A stretch of 64,000 nucleotides of DNA, from positions 1 through 64,000 of the forward strand of contig MCFH01000089.1 in assembly GCA_002104945.1 (NCBI GenBank), read 5' to 3'. Position numbers and translations under genes: made by a program. Positions 32,337 through 42,180 of this stretch are shown here, in pieces (positions within the stretch are counted from its first letter, which is position 1; every line of letters begins with the position of its first letter). The DNA comes from Piromyces finnis. Its lineage: Eukaryota; Neocallimastigomycota; Neocallimastigomycetes; Neocallimastigales; Neocallimastigaceae. The notes under the pieces were generated by a model that ran no database searches, was not told the DNA's origin, and saw only the letters and a list, made by a program, of their open reading frames with translations.

Positions 32337-33881
32337 ACTAATACCAAGATCAGCAAAACTAGCAACTCCTTGAGCTGCATTAATACCTGTATCTAATTTA
32401 TGTGCTGTACTAGATTTACCTCCTCTTTTAGATAATGCTTTAACTTCTTTTTTAACTGCTTTCTTACCTATAGATTTAATAAGCTTTTTAGCAACATATT
32501 TAGTTGCTTGTTTTACTACTTCTTTTGCTAATGATCTAACAGCTGTACTAGCAGCAAAATCAATAACTACAGGTACTAATGCTGCTAATGGAAAGAATCT
32601 TTTTTCTAAATGAGTTTCATTATTATATGTATTGACATTATCGTCAACTAAAATAAAATCATAACTATTTTCATTTCGTTTATTTTTATTTTTATAAGAT
32701 GTATTTTCATTTATATAATCTATTTTACCTATTTCTATATATTCATTATCAAAATGTTCATAATCTTCTTTACTTAAATAATTATGTTCTGTAGTACTAG
32801 ATTTTTCTGTATAACCACTCCAATTTTTTTCTCTAGTAACGCCTGTAGTATTAGTTATAGCATGAGTATCATCTTCCGTAATTCCATGAATAGCAGATTC
32901 AGAATGCTCAATATTACCTGATAAATTTTTATCATCGGTTTTTGTAGATCCTTCAGAATGAGCAATAGAAACTGCTAATTCTAATGAATTAGTATCAGCA
33001 TTTGATTCTGATTGAGTAATACTATCAGTATGAGATAATGTAGAAGCCACTTCAATAATATTAGAAATTTCATCAGTTAAAATATCCGTATTACTTTCAA
33101 TATTTCCTATACTATGGGATATAACATGTCCTTCAGAGTTAGTAATGGAATATTGACGTTCATTATTAAAGGTAACAAGAGCATCACAAACAACTGTACA
33201 ACCTTTACAATTACTTACAGCTGCACAATTTGTAAAACCTTGTGATATTCCATTAGCAACATCATTTGAAATATTATTAATAACATTATTAATAGAATTA
33301 GGTAATTTCATTATACCACCTGTTGCATGTCTAATATTAGGAATACGATCATTAATGCCTATAATTAATGATTTATGGTAAGGATTATATTTTGGATTAT
33401 TACTAACTAATGGTATACACTGTTTATCACTATCTTTTAATTTATCATAAATAGAATTAATATAATTTGCAATTATTTTCTTTGATTCTTCAATTGTATT
33501 TTTACCTCTTACATATGGATTATTTACTTTATTTTTATTTTCAGGTATTTCATCATCATCATTATTATTATCTGCTTTATTTTCATTTTCTTGATTAGAT
33601 CTTTTTCTTAAATTTTCTTGAATCGATGAGATATCATAATAAATTCCAATACTATTAACCATAGTACTATTATCACACCAAGAAACTCCATACCAAGTAG
33701 GTCCTAAAATCTTTGCATATTCTTCTATTGTTTTAGCGAATACAACATTACCATCTTTGTCGAAATAAGCAGGATCATAAACTTTAGTTACACCTTGATG
33801 ATTATAACGACAAAATATTTTAGATTCGTTTGCTAAAATACTATTAGCAAAGAATATACAAAGTACAATATTAATTAACAT
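32295..33881 (-). pseudogene. Secreted protein of unknown function, 3' end replaced by an LTR
   Basis: 528 codons; gene-derived part is 32337-33881. Signal peptide MLINIVLCIFFANSILA. N-terminal region (about 20-100) with Cys and Trp (GPTWYGVSWCD), an acidic Lys/Asn linker, a Cys cluster (CAAVSNCKGCTVVC, about 220-235), a Ser/Thr/His-rich segment with irregular HSExxx and SITxSE units (about 245-360), and a hydrophobic then basic C-terminus (PLAALVPVVIDFAAS, KKLIKSIGKKAVKKEVKALSKRGGK). The frame runs over the element 1 LTR boundary at 32336, so the last 14 codons (CKDIKRLCLISLM and stop) are LTR-encoded. No family recognised; the amphipathic basic end could be membrane active, but that is speculation. 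Confidence 0.7.
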
Positions 33882-34473
33882 TAAAATTTTATATAATAAT
33901 TTTTGTCTTTTAAAAATAGTTTCAAAAAATCAGTTTATAAAGTATTTAAATAATTATTATTTATTAATATTTTTATTTAAAAAAAATTATTATTACATTT
34001 TTTTTTTATTAATGTTATTTCCTATATATATATATATATATATTTAAAACTAAAATTTAAATATAATTTATTAATTTCTTATTTATTATTATATTTTTAA
34101 AAAATATAAATAAACATAATTCTAATTTAAATATAGTAAAGCGTTAAAATCCAACGTAACTATTAACAATACTACATTTATTATAATTATTATATTATTT
34201 AAAAAGTTTAATAATAGAATTATTAAATATATCCAGAGAAATTTAACTCTAGTATTATAATTATACTTATATATATATATTTTTTGTAGTATTTTATTAT
34301 TATTATTTTTAAACGTTTTAAAAAACTTATGTATTTATTTACACAAGTTTTTTATTTTTTTTTTTAAAAAAAAATATAAAATATTTTAATTTTTTAATTA
34401 ATATTTATTTTTTATATTTCTATACTTTGAAATATTTTTATTATAATTAAAGATAGAAATTATATTATTAATT
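33882..34473. other. AT-rich intergenic region
   Basis: Upstream of the secreted-protein gene and downstream of the Cys-rich gene, both on the minus strand. Poly-A/T and a (TA)n run at 34024-34044; no gene seen. Confidence 0.6.
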
Positions 34474-35184
34474 TTAATACAATAATATTAATAATAAAAA
34501 TAAAAATAATAAAATATTATTATTATTTTTAATATTGGTAGCATTATTAGTAATTTGTAAATTTCTACATTCATCTGATTCTAATATAGAAACAAAAGAA
34601 TTGAATGAAGTTAATTCTTCATAAGAATATTCACCAGAAGTAAGGGTTAAATTTTCATAAGCAATCAAATTATCAATATTAATACTTTTGTAAAACTTTA
34701 TTAAAGAATCAGTACATTTTTTAGATTTACAATTATCAATTAATACATTTGACTTATCACCTTTTACAATTGAATATATAGAAAATGGGCATAATTCATT
34801 ATTTTCATCTGTTAAACATTTAATATCATATGTTTGTGTTAAAGCTTTAAGTGTATTTGGTTGAAGAAATTCATTATATTGAGGAAATTGATTGCAAATT
34901 GGATAATATTTTGATGGATTGGGATCATTATAAAAATTTTGACATTTTTCAGATTTAATACTTTGACATTTTTCCTTATAATTGTTTAAAGTAATATAAG
35001 GTAAACAATTACTGCTAATATCTGAATGTTGATCTTCTTCAATACATTCTTCACTTAAATTATTATATACTTCTTCATCAAATTCTACATTTCTTTTATA
35101 TAAATCTAAAATATTAATAGAATTTACTTTAGAAATAATAGAAATTATTAAAATAATACTAATATATAAAAAATTAGTATTCAT
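34474..35184 (-). CDS. Cys-rich secreted, probably GPI-anchored protein (paralogue of 42181-42894)
   Basis: 236 aa. Signal peptide (about 1-22), a Cys-rich domain with about 12 cysteines (EECIEED ... SSNCLPYITLNNYKEKC, SEKCQNFYNDP, CLTDENNELCPFSIY, CKSKKCTDSLI), and a C-terminal Asn-rich spacer plus hydrophobic tail (LLFLFLLLILLY) that fits a GPI-anchor signal. Clearly homologous to the protein at 42181-42894: the same order of motifs SEECIEE, SEKCQxFYNDP, TDENNELCPFSIYxI, KSKKCTxSLIK, AYENL. Function unknown; surface location inferred. The solo-LTR-like repeat lies only about 3 bp upstream of its ATG. Confidence 0.85.
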   Translation of the reverse strand: MNTNFLYISIILIISIISKVNSINILDLYKRNVEFDEEVYNNLSEECIEEDQHSDISSNCLPYITLNNYKEKCQSIKSEKCQNFYNDPNPSKYYPICNQFPQYNEFLQPNTLKALTQTYDIKCLTDENNELCPFSIYSIVKGDKSNVLIDNCKSKKCTDSLIKFYKSINIDNLIAYENLTLTSGEYSYEELTSFNSFVSILESDECRNLQITNNATNIKNNNNILLFLFLLLILLY

Positions 35185-35186
35185 TT

Positions 35187-35405
35187 TTATTAAGAGTTGT
35201 TTAATTTAGGTTTATAATTATGTCAACTTTATTAATATATTTTATGATAAAGAACTACTTAAGTTACATTCTTCTCAAACTACATGTATTTATACATTTA
35301 CATTGTGGCTTAAACATATAAAGTAATACAATACAAACAAATACGTTTCAATACATTTTAATACATGTCAATACATGTGACATACGTTTCACATATTCTA
35401 ACAAT
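35187..35405 (-). mobile_element. Solo-LTR-like dispersed repeat, copy 2
   Basis: About 218 bp, same sequence as 14297-14527 with scattered substitutions (for example ACTACTT(A/G)(A/C)GTTAC, CATTGTG(G/A)CTT). Flanked by ATTTT on both sides, consistent with a 5-bp target duplication. It sits in the promoter position of the Cys-rich gene, between its ATG (35184) and the divergent ankyrin gene. Confidence 0.65.
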
Positions 35406-35787
35406 TTTTATATATATTTTTATATATGATATTAATTTATTTTTATTATTATTAATATATTAATATAATTTATATTATAATATTTATTAATATTATTTTT
35501 AATATTAATTATTTTTTTTTTTTAAAAAAAATCATTTTATAAAATATTACATTTTAACTAATTATTCAATTGTATAAAGAAAGTATTAATGATAGAAGCA
35601 ATTATAAAATATTTAAGATTTTATTAGTTATAATATAAATACTTGTAAATGAAATATTATTTATTAAAGATAAATTGTATAAATTGTATAAATTGTGTAA
35701 ATTGATTTATTTTATTTATTATATAAATTAGAAAATTATATAATATAAATATATAAATATATTTGAAACTAATTTATAAATTTAAAA
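35406..35787. other. Divergent promoter region of the Cys-rich/ankyrin pair
   Basis: AT-rich, non-coding, with short direct repeats of AAATTGTATA near 35670-35700. Left and right genes point away from it. Confidence 0.5.
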
Positions 35788-36660
35788 ATGGTTAAAATAA
35801 ATAGTTCTAATGAAACTTATAATAGTAAATTAATAATAAATTTACTTAAAAGATATGGTCTTTTTAGTAATAATAATATATATTTACTGGATATAAGAAT
35901 TTTAATATGTAGAATAATTAAATGTAAAGAATATAATGATTTAAAGAATATACTTGAATTATTATTTGAATATAATAATGATGATATTTTAAAATTACTT
36001 TTTTATTATAAAAATAAAATAATAATTTCAGAAAATGATTTAAAAAATATAATATCTCAAAAAGATAAAATAAATTTATATATTAATTTTATTATAGAAA
36101 ATATTCATTATAAAAATTATATTGTAGAATTTTGTTACGATACAACAGGAACTGTAACACCTTTACATGTTGCTACTCGACATAATGCAAGAAATATCAT
36201 AGATTTATTGATGAGTTATGGAGCAGATATAAATATAGTTAATAATAAGGGTGAAACTGCATTTTTTTTTAATTGTAAATATTATTCTTCTCTTTTAGGT
36301 ATTGACTCATTACTTAAATATAATATAAACATTTTTATTAAAAATAATGAAAATGAATCATTAGTATTTTCATTTATTAGATATATAGGTTCTAAATTTG
36401 AATTTCAGTATATTTCCATGTTAGAATATTTATTTAAATTAGGATTTGATGTTAATGAAACAGATAAAGATGGTAGAACACCATTAATGGAAGCAAGTTA
36501 TTGTGGAAATATTAATGTAATGGAAGTTTGTTTAAAACATGGAGCGAATTTATATAGGAAAGATAATAAAGGAAATACAGCATTATCACTTGCACAAACA
36601 TTAACTAATAAAAGAGTAGAAAATTATTTAATTGAACATGGTGCTACATGGAAATTTTAA
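35788..36660 (+). CDS. Ankyrin-repeat protein (paralogue of 40177-41373)
   Basis: 290 aa, intronless. N-terminal about 115 residues form a non-ankyrin helical domain shared with the paralogue (LLKRYGLFSN ... ILICRIIKCKEYNDLKNILELLFEYNNDDILKLLFYYKNK). Ankyrin repeats follow: TPLHVATRHNARNIIDLLMSYGADINIVNNKGETA, a degenerate pair, then GRTPLMEASYCGNINVMEVCLKHGANLYRKDNKGNTAL and a capping repeat. Ankyrin repeats bind proteins; the partner is unknown. No signal peptide, so cytosolic. Its stop codon lies inside the coding end of the convergent gene on the minus strand (33-bp overlap). Confidence 0.88.
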   Translation: MVKINSSNETYNSKLIINLLKRYGLFSNNNIYLLDIRILICRIIKCKEYNDLKNILELLFEYNNDDILKLLFYYKNKIIISENDLKNIISQKDKINLYINFIIENIHYKNYIVEFCYDTTGTVTPLHVATRHNARNIIDLLMSYGADINIVNNKGETAFFFNCKYYSSLLGIDSLLKYNINIFIKNNENESLVFSFIRYIGSKFEFQYISMLEYLFKLGFDVNETDKDGRTPLMEASYCGNINVMEVCLKHGANLYRKDNKGNTALSLAQTLTNKRVENYLIEHGATWKF

Positions 36661-39600
36661 GGATTTTAATATCTTCTCATCTAAATTCATTTGTCCATCA
36701 GCATCATTATTGGATTCGTTTGAATTTTCAATATTTGAACTGGTATCCCTTAATTCAATATCAATTACTTTTAAATCGTTTTCTGAAGGCTTAATATCTT
36801 CATCAATATCCATATCATTTATTCTTGCTACTGTATTGTATAAAATATGAACTACTTCTGAATTCAAAGAAGTTTCATCATTCTTATATAACTCTATTTT
36901 GTTAATACTTCTAAGGTCATCTAAATCATTATATATTGTATCGATATCTTCAATTTCTCCTACATTACTCAACTTATCACATAAATTTTGTATTGCTGAT
37001 TTTGAATTATCAGACTTTAATATTGAATCTGGATCAATTTCTGTAATTTCAGATAAGTGAATGATGATTTTCTTAAATTTTTCTTTAAACAACGATGATT
37101 GTGAATCAAATTCATCAAACGAATGTAAAGAATTGTCTTCAATACTTTCCTTATACTTATTTTCATGTGCTTTAACGGTGCTAAAATATAATGAAATCAT
37201 ATTTTCTAATTCATTTCTAGTTATTTTAATATCACTATATTTATTTGCATAATTAGAATCTCTTAATACTAAAACGTAATCATTAACTATATTATTAAAC
37301 TTACTGACAAACTCTTCACTTTGTTCTTTATCAAATAAATCTTGGTTTTCAGTATACGTCTTAACAATATTACTCCATAATTCATCCATTGAGTTAGCAC
37401 CTTTATATAAGGAATTTATATCTTTCATATCGTATTTATCAGTATCAACTGGTAATATGTTGGGATCTAATTTCATATCTTTAAATGTTCTTAGGATTTC
37501 TAGGGTTGTGGATGAAATTTGAATATCAGTTTCTACTTTCAATTGATTACAAAATTTACAAGATTCACCTCCACTTCTTTTCGCTAATTTATTTTTGCAT
37601 TGGTTGAATACTGCATTGTAACTACTCTTACTATAAGCTACTTTGGATAAACTACTAGCTGCTGAATGTTCAATAAAATGGGGTCCATCATTTATAATAT
37701 TAACAAACTTATATTTATCTTCTGCTCCAATATTTATATTAACAGGATAGGTTTTTTCTATAAAGTTTTGGGTTGCTAAATGCCCAATAATTGTAAATTC
37801 GTCCTTTTCAGCGTTTTTAGTATTTTTTCTAGCTGTCAAAAATTTTAATCTATTGTTTATATCAGATAATTTAGTATTTAATATACTTGTCATTTTTTCT
37901 TTAACTGATTTACTACTCCTTGCTTTTTCATATTCACTTTCTATTAACAAACTTTTTTGCTCTTCATAAAATCTGTCAAAATTTCCGTTTGTATTTATAA
38001 TATAGTTTCTCATCATTTCACTATTTTTAGCTGTATTACCTATTTTTTCCAATTCATCGTAATTCTCATCTTCATAACCATTTTTAAATTCATTATAAAA
38101 TGTGCTTATAACATTTTTTTTACTCGATTTTTTATCTAAGAAATCTATAAAGTCAAAAATGTTCTCTTGCACAAAATCATCTATATTTTTTTCACTATTT
38201 GAATTTTTGTAATTTTCATATTTGCTTAGATTTTCTTCTATATTAATATAAGTATTCTTCATTTTGTTTAATTTGTCTTTATTTTCGTTAAAAAAATTTT
38301 CAAAAATTGATTTTTTTTGTTCTTCAAATTTCGCTTTTATATGTGCTTCTTTCGCGTTATTATATATTTTATTTAAATCACTTTCATGATTTCTTTCATA
38401 CCTTTCTTTATGCGATTCATAACCACTACTGATACTTGTACTTAACTCCATCAATTCATATTTTAGATTATCATCTAAACTATCAAACGTAGGGTAATTT
38501 GTTTCAAAAGATACTTTGAAATCACGGTTACTTAAAAAATAAATTTCATTAGTCAGCAATTTTTTTAACTCATCCTTTTCATTTTGCTTTTGCTTTTGGT
38601 TTTTAGAAAAACTTTTATAAAATGTATCTAATATATTTATAATGTCTTGATTAACATTATTCATATTTAACTCTTTGTTTTCTATTTCTTTTATAATCTC
38701 TGGAATATTAATATTCATACTATTAAATTCGCTGATTTTATTATGAAGATTTGAATGTTCATTACTTCGAGCTTCTATAAACTTAGATGCCTCTTCTTCA
38801 ATGCCAATATAATCTGTATTGGAATAATAACATAATAAATTATCATCGCTTTTATAAATATTACTATTAAACAATTTTTCATTTAATTGATTATCAATTC
38901 TATTACCACTTCTATCTGAAACTATATAATTATCAGGAATGTAAGACGGTGGTTGCTGTGTTGGAAGTATATTTCTAGTAGTAAGAATTATACCACAATC
39001 TGGAATTATACTAATATCATCCCCTTTAATAAAAGCACTATTACTTGTGTATTCAGAAGATTTACCATATCCTTGAATTATGTCATTTAAATCGTTTAAT
39101 GATTCATTGTCATAACTATTCATAATATATTGACCGTTATTATTTTTTAATTGAAACGCATGTATATTATTATTAAGACTAACAATAAAATATAAATTAT
39201 CATTAGAATCATCTTTGATTAAACTGTATGTTGGATTAGAATTATCAAATAAAATTTTGCAAGTTTGTAATTGATGACATTGTGATGCTACATCTTTAAA
39301 ATAATTAACAATATAACTGTTGGAATGATTATTATCATATTGTGGTGCAAAAGGAACATTGTTTTTAATAGCATCTCTAAATTTAATTTTATTAGAGTTT
39401 ATATTACTATCTTTTCTATAAAAAGATAACGTAGTCATGTCATTTTCACCGTTAATTAATCCAATACCATCAGTATTCAATTTTCTAAATACATCCAAAT
39501 TTTCAAAATGCGTTTTAACCAGTTCATTATTATTATCAGCATTGTTATTATCAGCATTGTTATTATTATTAACATTGTTATTATTAGTTTCAGTTCTAAA

Positions 39601-39966
39601 GGCATCAAATAATGTGCTCTCAATAGTTAATCCTAATCTATGAATAGCTAATTTTTCAGCTTTTTTATACAACTCTTTAAATTTGATTTCAATTCTTTGA
39701 TTTTGTCTTTCTATATCATTTTCATGTTTTCTTATTTCTCTTAAACTTGGAATAATATCGATTATATCTTTCTCTACTTTATTACTTGGATCTTTACTAA
39801 TATTAATTTTCATAAATTCAAGATTTGCATCCTTAACTATATTTCCATCATGATCTCCAGCAGATAAAATTAATAATGCTAATTGAATATCTAAATGATT
39901 GTAAGGACTACAATATATTTTTGTAATACTTATTAAAATCAGAATAAACCATTTAATTATTCTCAT
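36628..39966 (-). CDS. Large secreted coiled-coil protein, unknown function
   Basis: The open frame runs from 40017, but I favour the Met at 39966 because a good signal peptide follows it (MRIIKWFILILISITKIYCSPYN), giving 1112 aa. The mature protein starts HLDIQLALLILSAGDHDGNI, contains Asn-rich low-complexity (NNNNADNNNADNNN, about 135-150), a Cys-containing region around 225-300 and a long Lys/Glu/Asn coiled-coil-like middle (about 400-720). A second globular part with HSAASSLSKVAYSKSSYNAVFNQCKNK and a CKFC pair (about 800-820) leads to an acidic C-terminus. No known domain recognised. It is flanked by two ankyrin/Cys-rich gene pairs. The last 11 codons overlap the ankyrin gene end tail to tail. 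Confidence 0.75.
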   Translation of the reverse strand: MRIIKWFILILISITKIYCSPYNHLDIQLALLILSAGDHDGNIVKDANLEFMKINISKDPSNKVEKDIIDIIPSLREIRKHENDIERQNQRIEIKFKELYKKAEKLAIHRLGLTIESTLFDAFRTETNNNNVNNNNNADNNNADNNNELVKTHFENLDVFRKLNTDGIGLINGENDMTTLSFYRKDSNINSNKIKFRDAIKNNVPFAPQYDNNHSNSYIVNYFKDVASQCHQLQTCKILFDNSNPTYSLIKDDSNDNLYFIVSLNNNIHAFQLKNNNGQYIMNSYDNESLNDLNDIIQGYGKSSEYTSNSAFIKGDDISIIPDCGIILTTRNILPTQQPPSYIPDNYIVSDRSGNRIDNQLNEKLFNSNIYKSDDNLLCYYSNTDYIGIEEEASKFIEARSNEHSNLHNKISEFNSMNINIPEIIKEIENKELNMNNVNQDIINILDTFYKSFSKNQKQKQNEKDELKKLLTNEIYFLSNRDFKVSFETNYPTFDSLDDNLKYELMELSTSISSGYESHKERYERNHESDLNKIYNNAKEAHIKAKFEEQKKSIFENFFNENKDKLNKMKNTYINIEENLSKYENYKNSNSEKNIDDFVQENIFDFIDFLDKKSSKKNVISTFYNEFKNGYEDENYDELEKIGNTAKNSEMMRNYIINTNGNFDRFYEEQKSLLIESEYEKARSSKSVKEKMTSILNTKLSDINNRLKFLTARKNTKNAEKDEFTIIGHLATQNFIEKTYPVNINIGAEDKYKFVNIINDGPHFIEHSAASSLSKVAYSKSSYNAVFNQCKNKLAKRSGGESCKFCNQLKVETDIQISSTTLEILRTFKDMKLDPNILPVDTDKYDMKDINSLYKGANSMDELWSNIVKTYTENQDLFDKEQSEEFVSKFNNIVNDYVLVLRDSNYANKYSDIKITRNELENMISLYFSTVKAHENKYKESIEDNSLHSFDEFDSQSSLFKEKFKKIIIHLSEITEIDPDSILKSDNSKSAIQNLCDKLSNVGEIEDIDTIYNDLDDLRSINKIELYKNDETSLNSEVVHILYNTVARINDMDIDEDIKPSENDLKVIDIELRDTSSNIENSNESNNDADGQMNLDEKILKSLKFPCSTMFN

Positions 39967-40176
39967 CTTTAATTTATTAAAGATTTTATATAAATAAAAA
40001 TAAAATATTATAATCATTTTATATTTATTAGTTTATTTTACTTTATTTTAAAAATATATATTATTTATATATCTATTGTAAATTTTAATGATATATAATT
40101 ATTTAAATAAGCTCTATTCGAATAAAAATACCTTAATTATAACATCAAACAAATAAAAATTATATTTACTTTCATA

Positions 40177-41373
40177 TTATTTTGCTCCATGGATAATTAA
40201 ACTTTTAATACTAGCTTTTTCACTAAGATTCTTACGTGCAATACTTAATGGAGTATTACCATCATTATCCATTTTATTTATATCTGCTCCATGATCAATG
40301 AAATAATTTATTATACAATTATTTCCATGTTCACATAATTCATGAAAAGGTATTCTTCCATTTTTATTCGCTTTATTTATATCTGCTCCATTCTCAATAA
40401 AATATCGCTTTAACCTTGAAATAGAAAGCTTACTATCATCACGACAACTTATTAATAATGGTGTATTACCATCATTATCAGCTATATTAACATCAGCACC
40501 ACACTCTACCAATTTTTTTACCAATCTATCATCTCCGTATTTACAAGTTACAAGTAATGCTGTTTCACCTTTATTATTTCGTATATTAATTTCTGCACCA
40601 TTTTCCAGTAATAACGGTATATAAAAATATTTTGTTGTATACCTACACAATTCTATTAATGGAGTATTTCCTTCATTATTAACTTTATTTATATCTAAGC
40701 CTTTTTCTATTAAAAAATTAAATAATTTTACATCATTATCACTACGTCTTTTACAAAATTTGTGTAATAATGTATTTCCATAATTATCTACATCATATAT
40801 CTTAGCTTTGTATTTATCAATTAGTAATTTTATAATATCAAGAGAAAGATTACATTTACATAAATATAATAAAGCTGTTTCACCTATATTATTTCGGAAA
40901 TTTACATTCGCCCCATAATCAAATAACATTTTTACTATTTCTTCATTATTACTGACACAAGCAATATATAAAGGTGTAACAAAATAGTAATCAAAATTAA
41001 AAATATATCTATCAGCTATATAAAAATTAACAATAGAATTAGACTTTTTTTCTTTTTCTTTAATTAATAATAGCTTTAGTTCTTTATTCGAAAACTGTGT
41101 TTTATTTTTGTAATAAATAAGTAAAGTTATTATAAAATCATTGTCAAACCTAAATTGTTTATCAAATTCATAATCTCTATCATATCTATAATTTTCAAAT
41201 AATTCGCTCAATACATTTTTTAAATTTCTTGCTTCTCCATACATTACTAATTTGCAAATTAATTCTTTTATATTTTCAGAATTAAAATTTCCTTCATTAT
41301 ATATTTTGTAATGTTTAAGCAACTTTATTACCTCTGAATCTTCTTTATTCTTATAATACTCGATATTGTTCAT
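40177..41373 (-). CDS. Ankyrin-repeat protein (paralogue of 35788-36660)
   Basis: 398 aa. It shares the N-terminal domain of the other ankyrin protein (IKLLKHYKIYNEG ... IKELICKLVMYGEARNLKNVLSELFE, LLIYYKNKTQFSNKELK), then has about eight ankyrin repeats from residue about 130: TPLYIACVSNNEEIVKMLFDYGANVNFRNNIGETALLYLC, GNTPLIELCRY, GETALLVTCKYGDDRLVKKLVECGADVNIADNDGNTPLL, GRIPFHELCEHGNNCIINYFIDHGADINKMDNDGNTPLSIA. Cytosolic; partner unknown. It lies divergent from the Cys-rich paralogue at 42181, mirroring the 34474/35788 pair. Confidence 0.9.
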   Translation of the reverse strand: MNNIEYYKNKEDSEVIKLLKHYKIYNEGNFNSENIKELICKLVMYGEARNLKNVLSELFENYRYDRDYEFDKQFRFDNDFIITLLIYYKNKTQFSNKELKLLLIKEKEKKSNSIVNFYIADRYIFNFDYYFVTPLYIACVSNNEEIVKMLFDYGANVNFRNNIGETALLYLCKCNLSLDIIKLLIDKYKAKIYDVDNYGNTLLHKFCKRRSDNDVKLFNFLIEKGLDINKVNNEGNTPLIELCRYTTKYFYIPLLLENGAEINIRNNKGETALLVTCKYGDDRLVKKLVECGADVNIADNDGNTPLLISCRDDSKLSISRLKRYFIENGADINKANKNGRIPFHELCEHGNNCIINYFIDHGADINKMDNDGNTPLSIARKNLSEKASIKSLIIHGAK

Positions 41374-42180
41374 ATTCCGAAAATATTATTATAACATGCA
41401 ATATTATTTATATTTCGAAAAGAGTAAATATATAAAACAATAAACAAAACTTATACCTATATATTATTTCTATTAATAAAAATCATTTTAAAACTAGATA
41501 TAAAAAAAAATAAAGACTTTATTTTTTTGAATTTTGTTACATTTTTGGAAATTAATAATATTTTATTTTATTTAAATATTTTAATTAAATGATTTATATT
41601 ATAATATATTATAATACATTTTATTTAATGTAAATCATTAATTTAAATTTAATTAAATAATTTACTCATTATATAATATATAATAATTTATATTGTATTG
41701 TATATTTATTTATAAAAAAAAATAATATTTACATTTTTATTAATGTGCCAAAGCAAAATTTTATTTTTTGTATAATATGAACAATATTATCATCTAGTGA
41801 TATTTTTTTACATGAATGTGGATATGAATGTAGATGGATTTAATTAATGTAATTCAAAGTAATTAATATCAATGTATTATTCATAAAATAAATTTAAATA
41901 ATAGAAAATAATATAATATATTAATAATAATATAATATAATATAATAAATTGTTTTACTAATTTGAATAAAACAGTAATATTAGTAATATTACTGTTTTA
42001 TTTTTATAAAGTATTTTATAAACTGATTTAATAAAAATATAATTAAAACATAAATTATAATAAAAATATTATTATTAATAATATTAAATTAAAATATTTA
42101 AATATCATCGAAAAAAAAAATAGTAGTAATAAAAAAAAAAGTAGTATTGATATTTTTAAATAAGTAAAAAAGAAAAAAAA
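41374..42180. other. Divergent intergenic region with a perfect hairpin
   Basis: 807 bp between the divergent ankyrin and Cys-rich genes; AT-rich. 41966-42002 is a perfect inverted repeat with 17-nt arms (AATAAAACAGTAATATT) and a 3-nt loop. Nothing else recognised. Confidence 0.75.
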
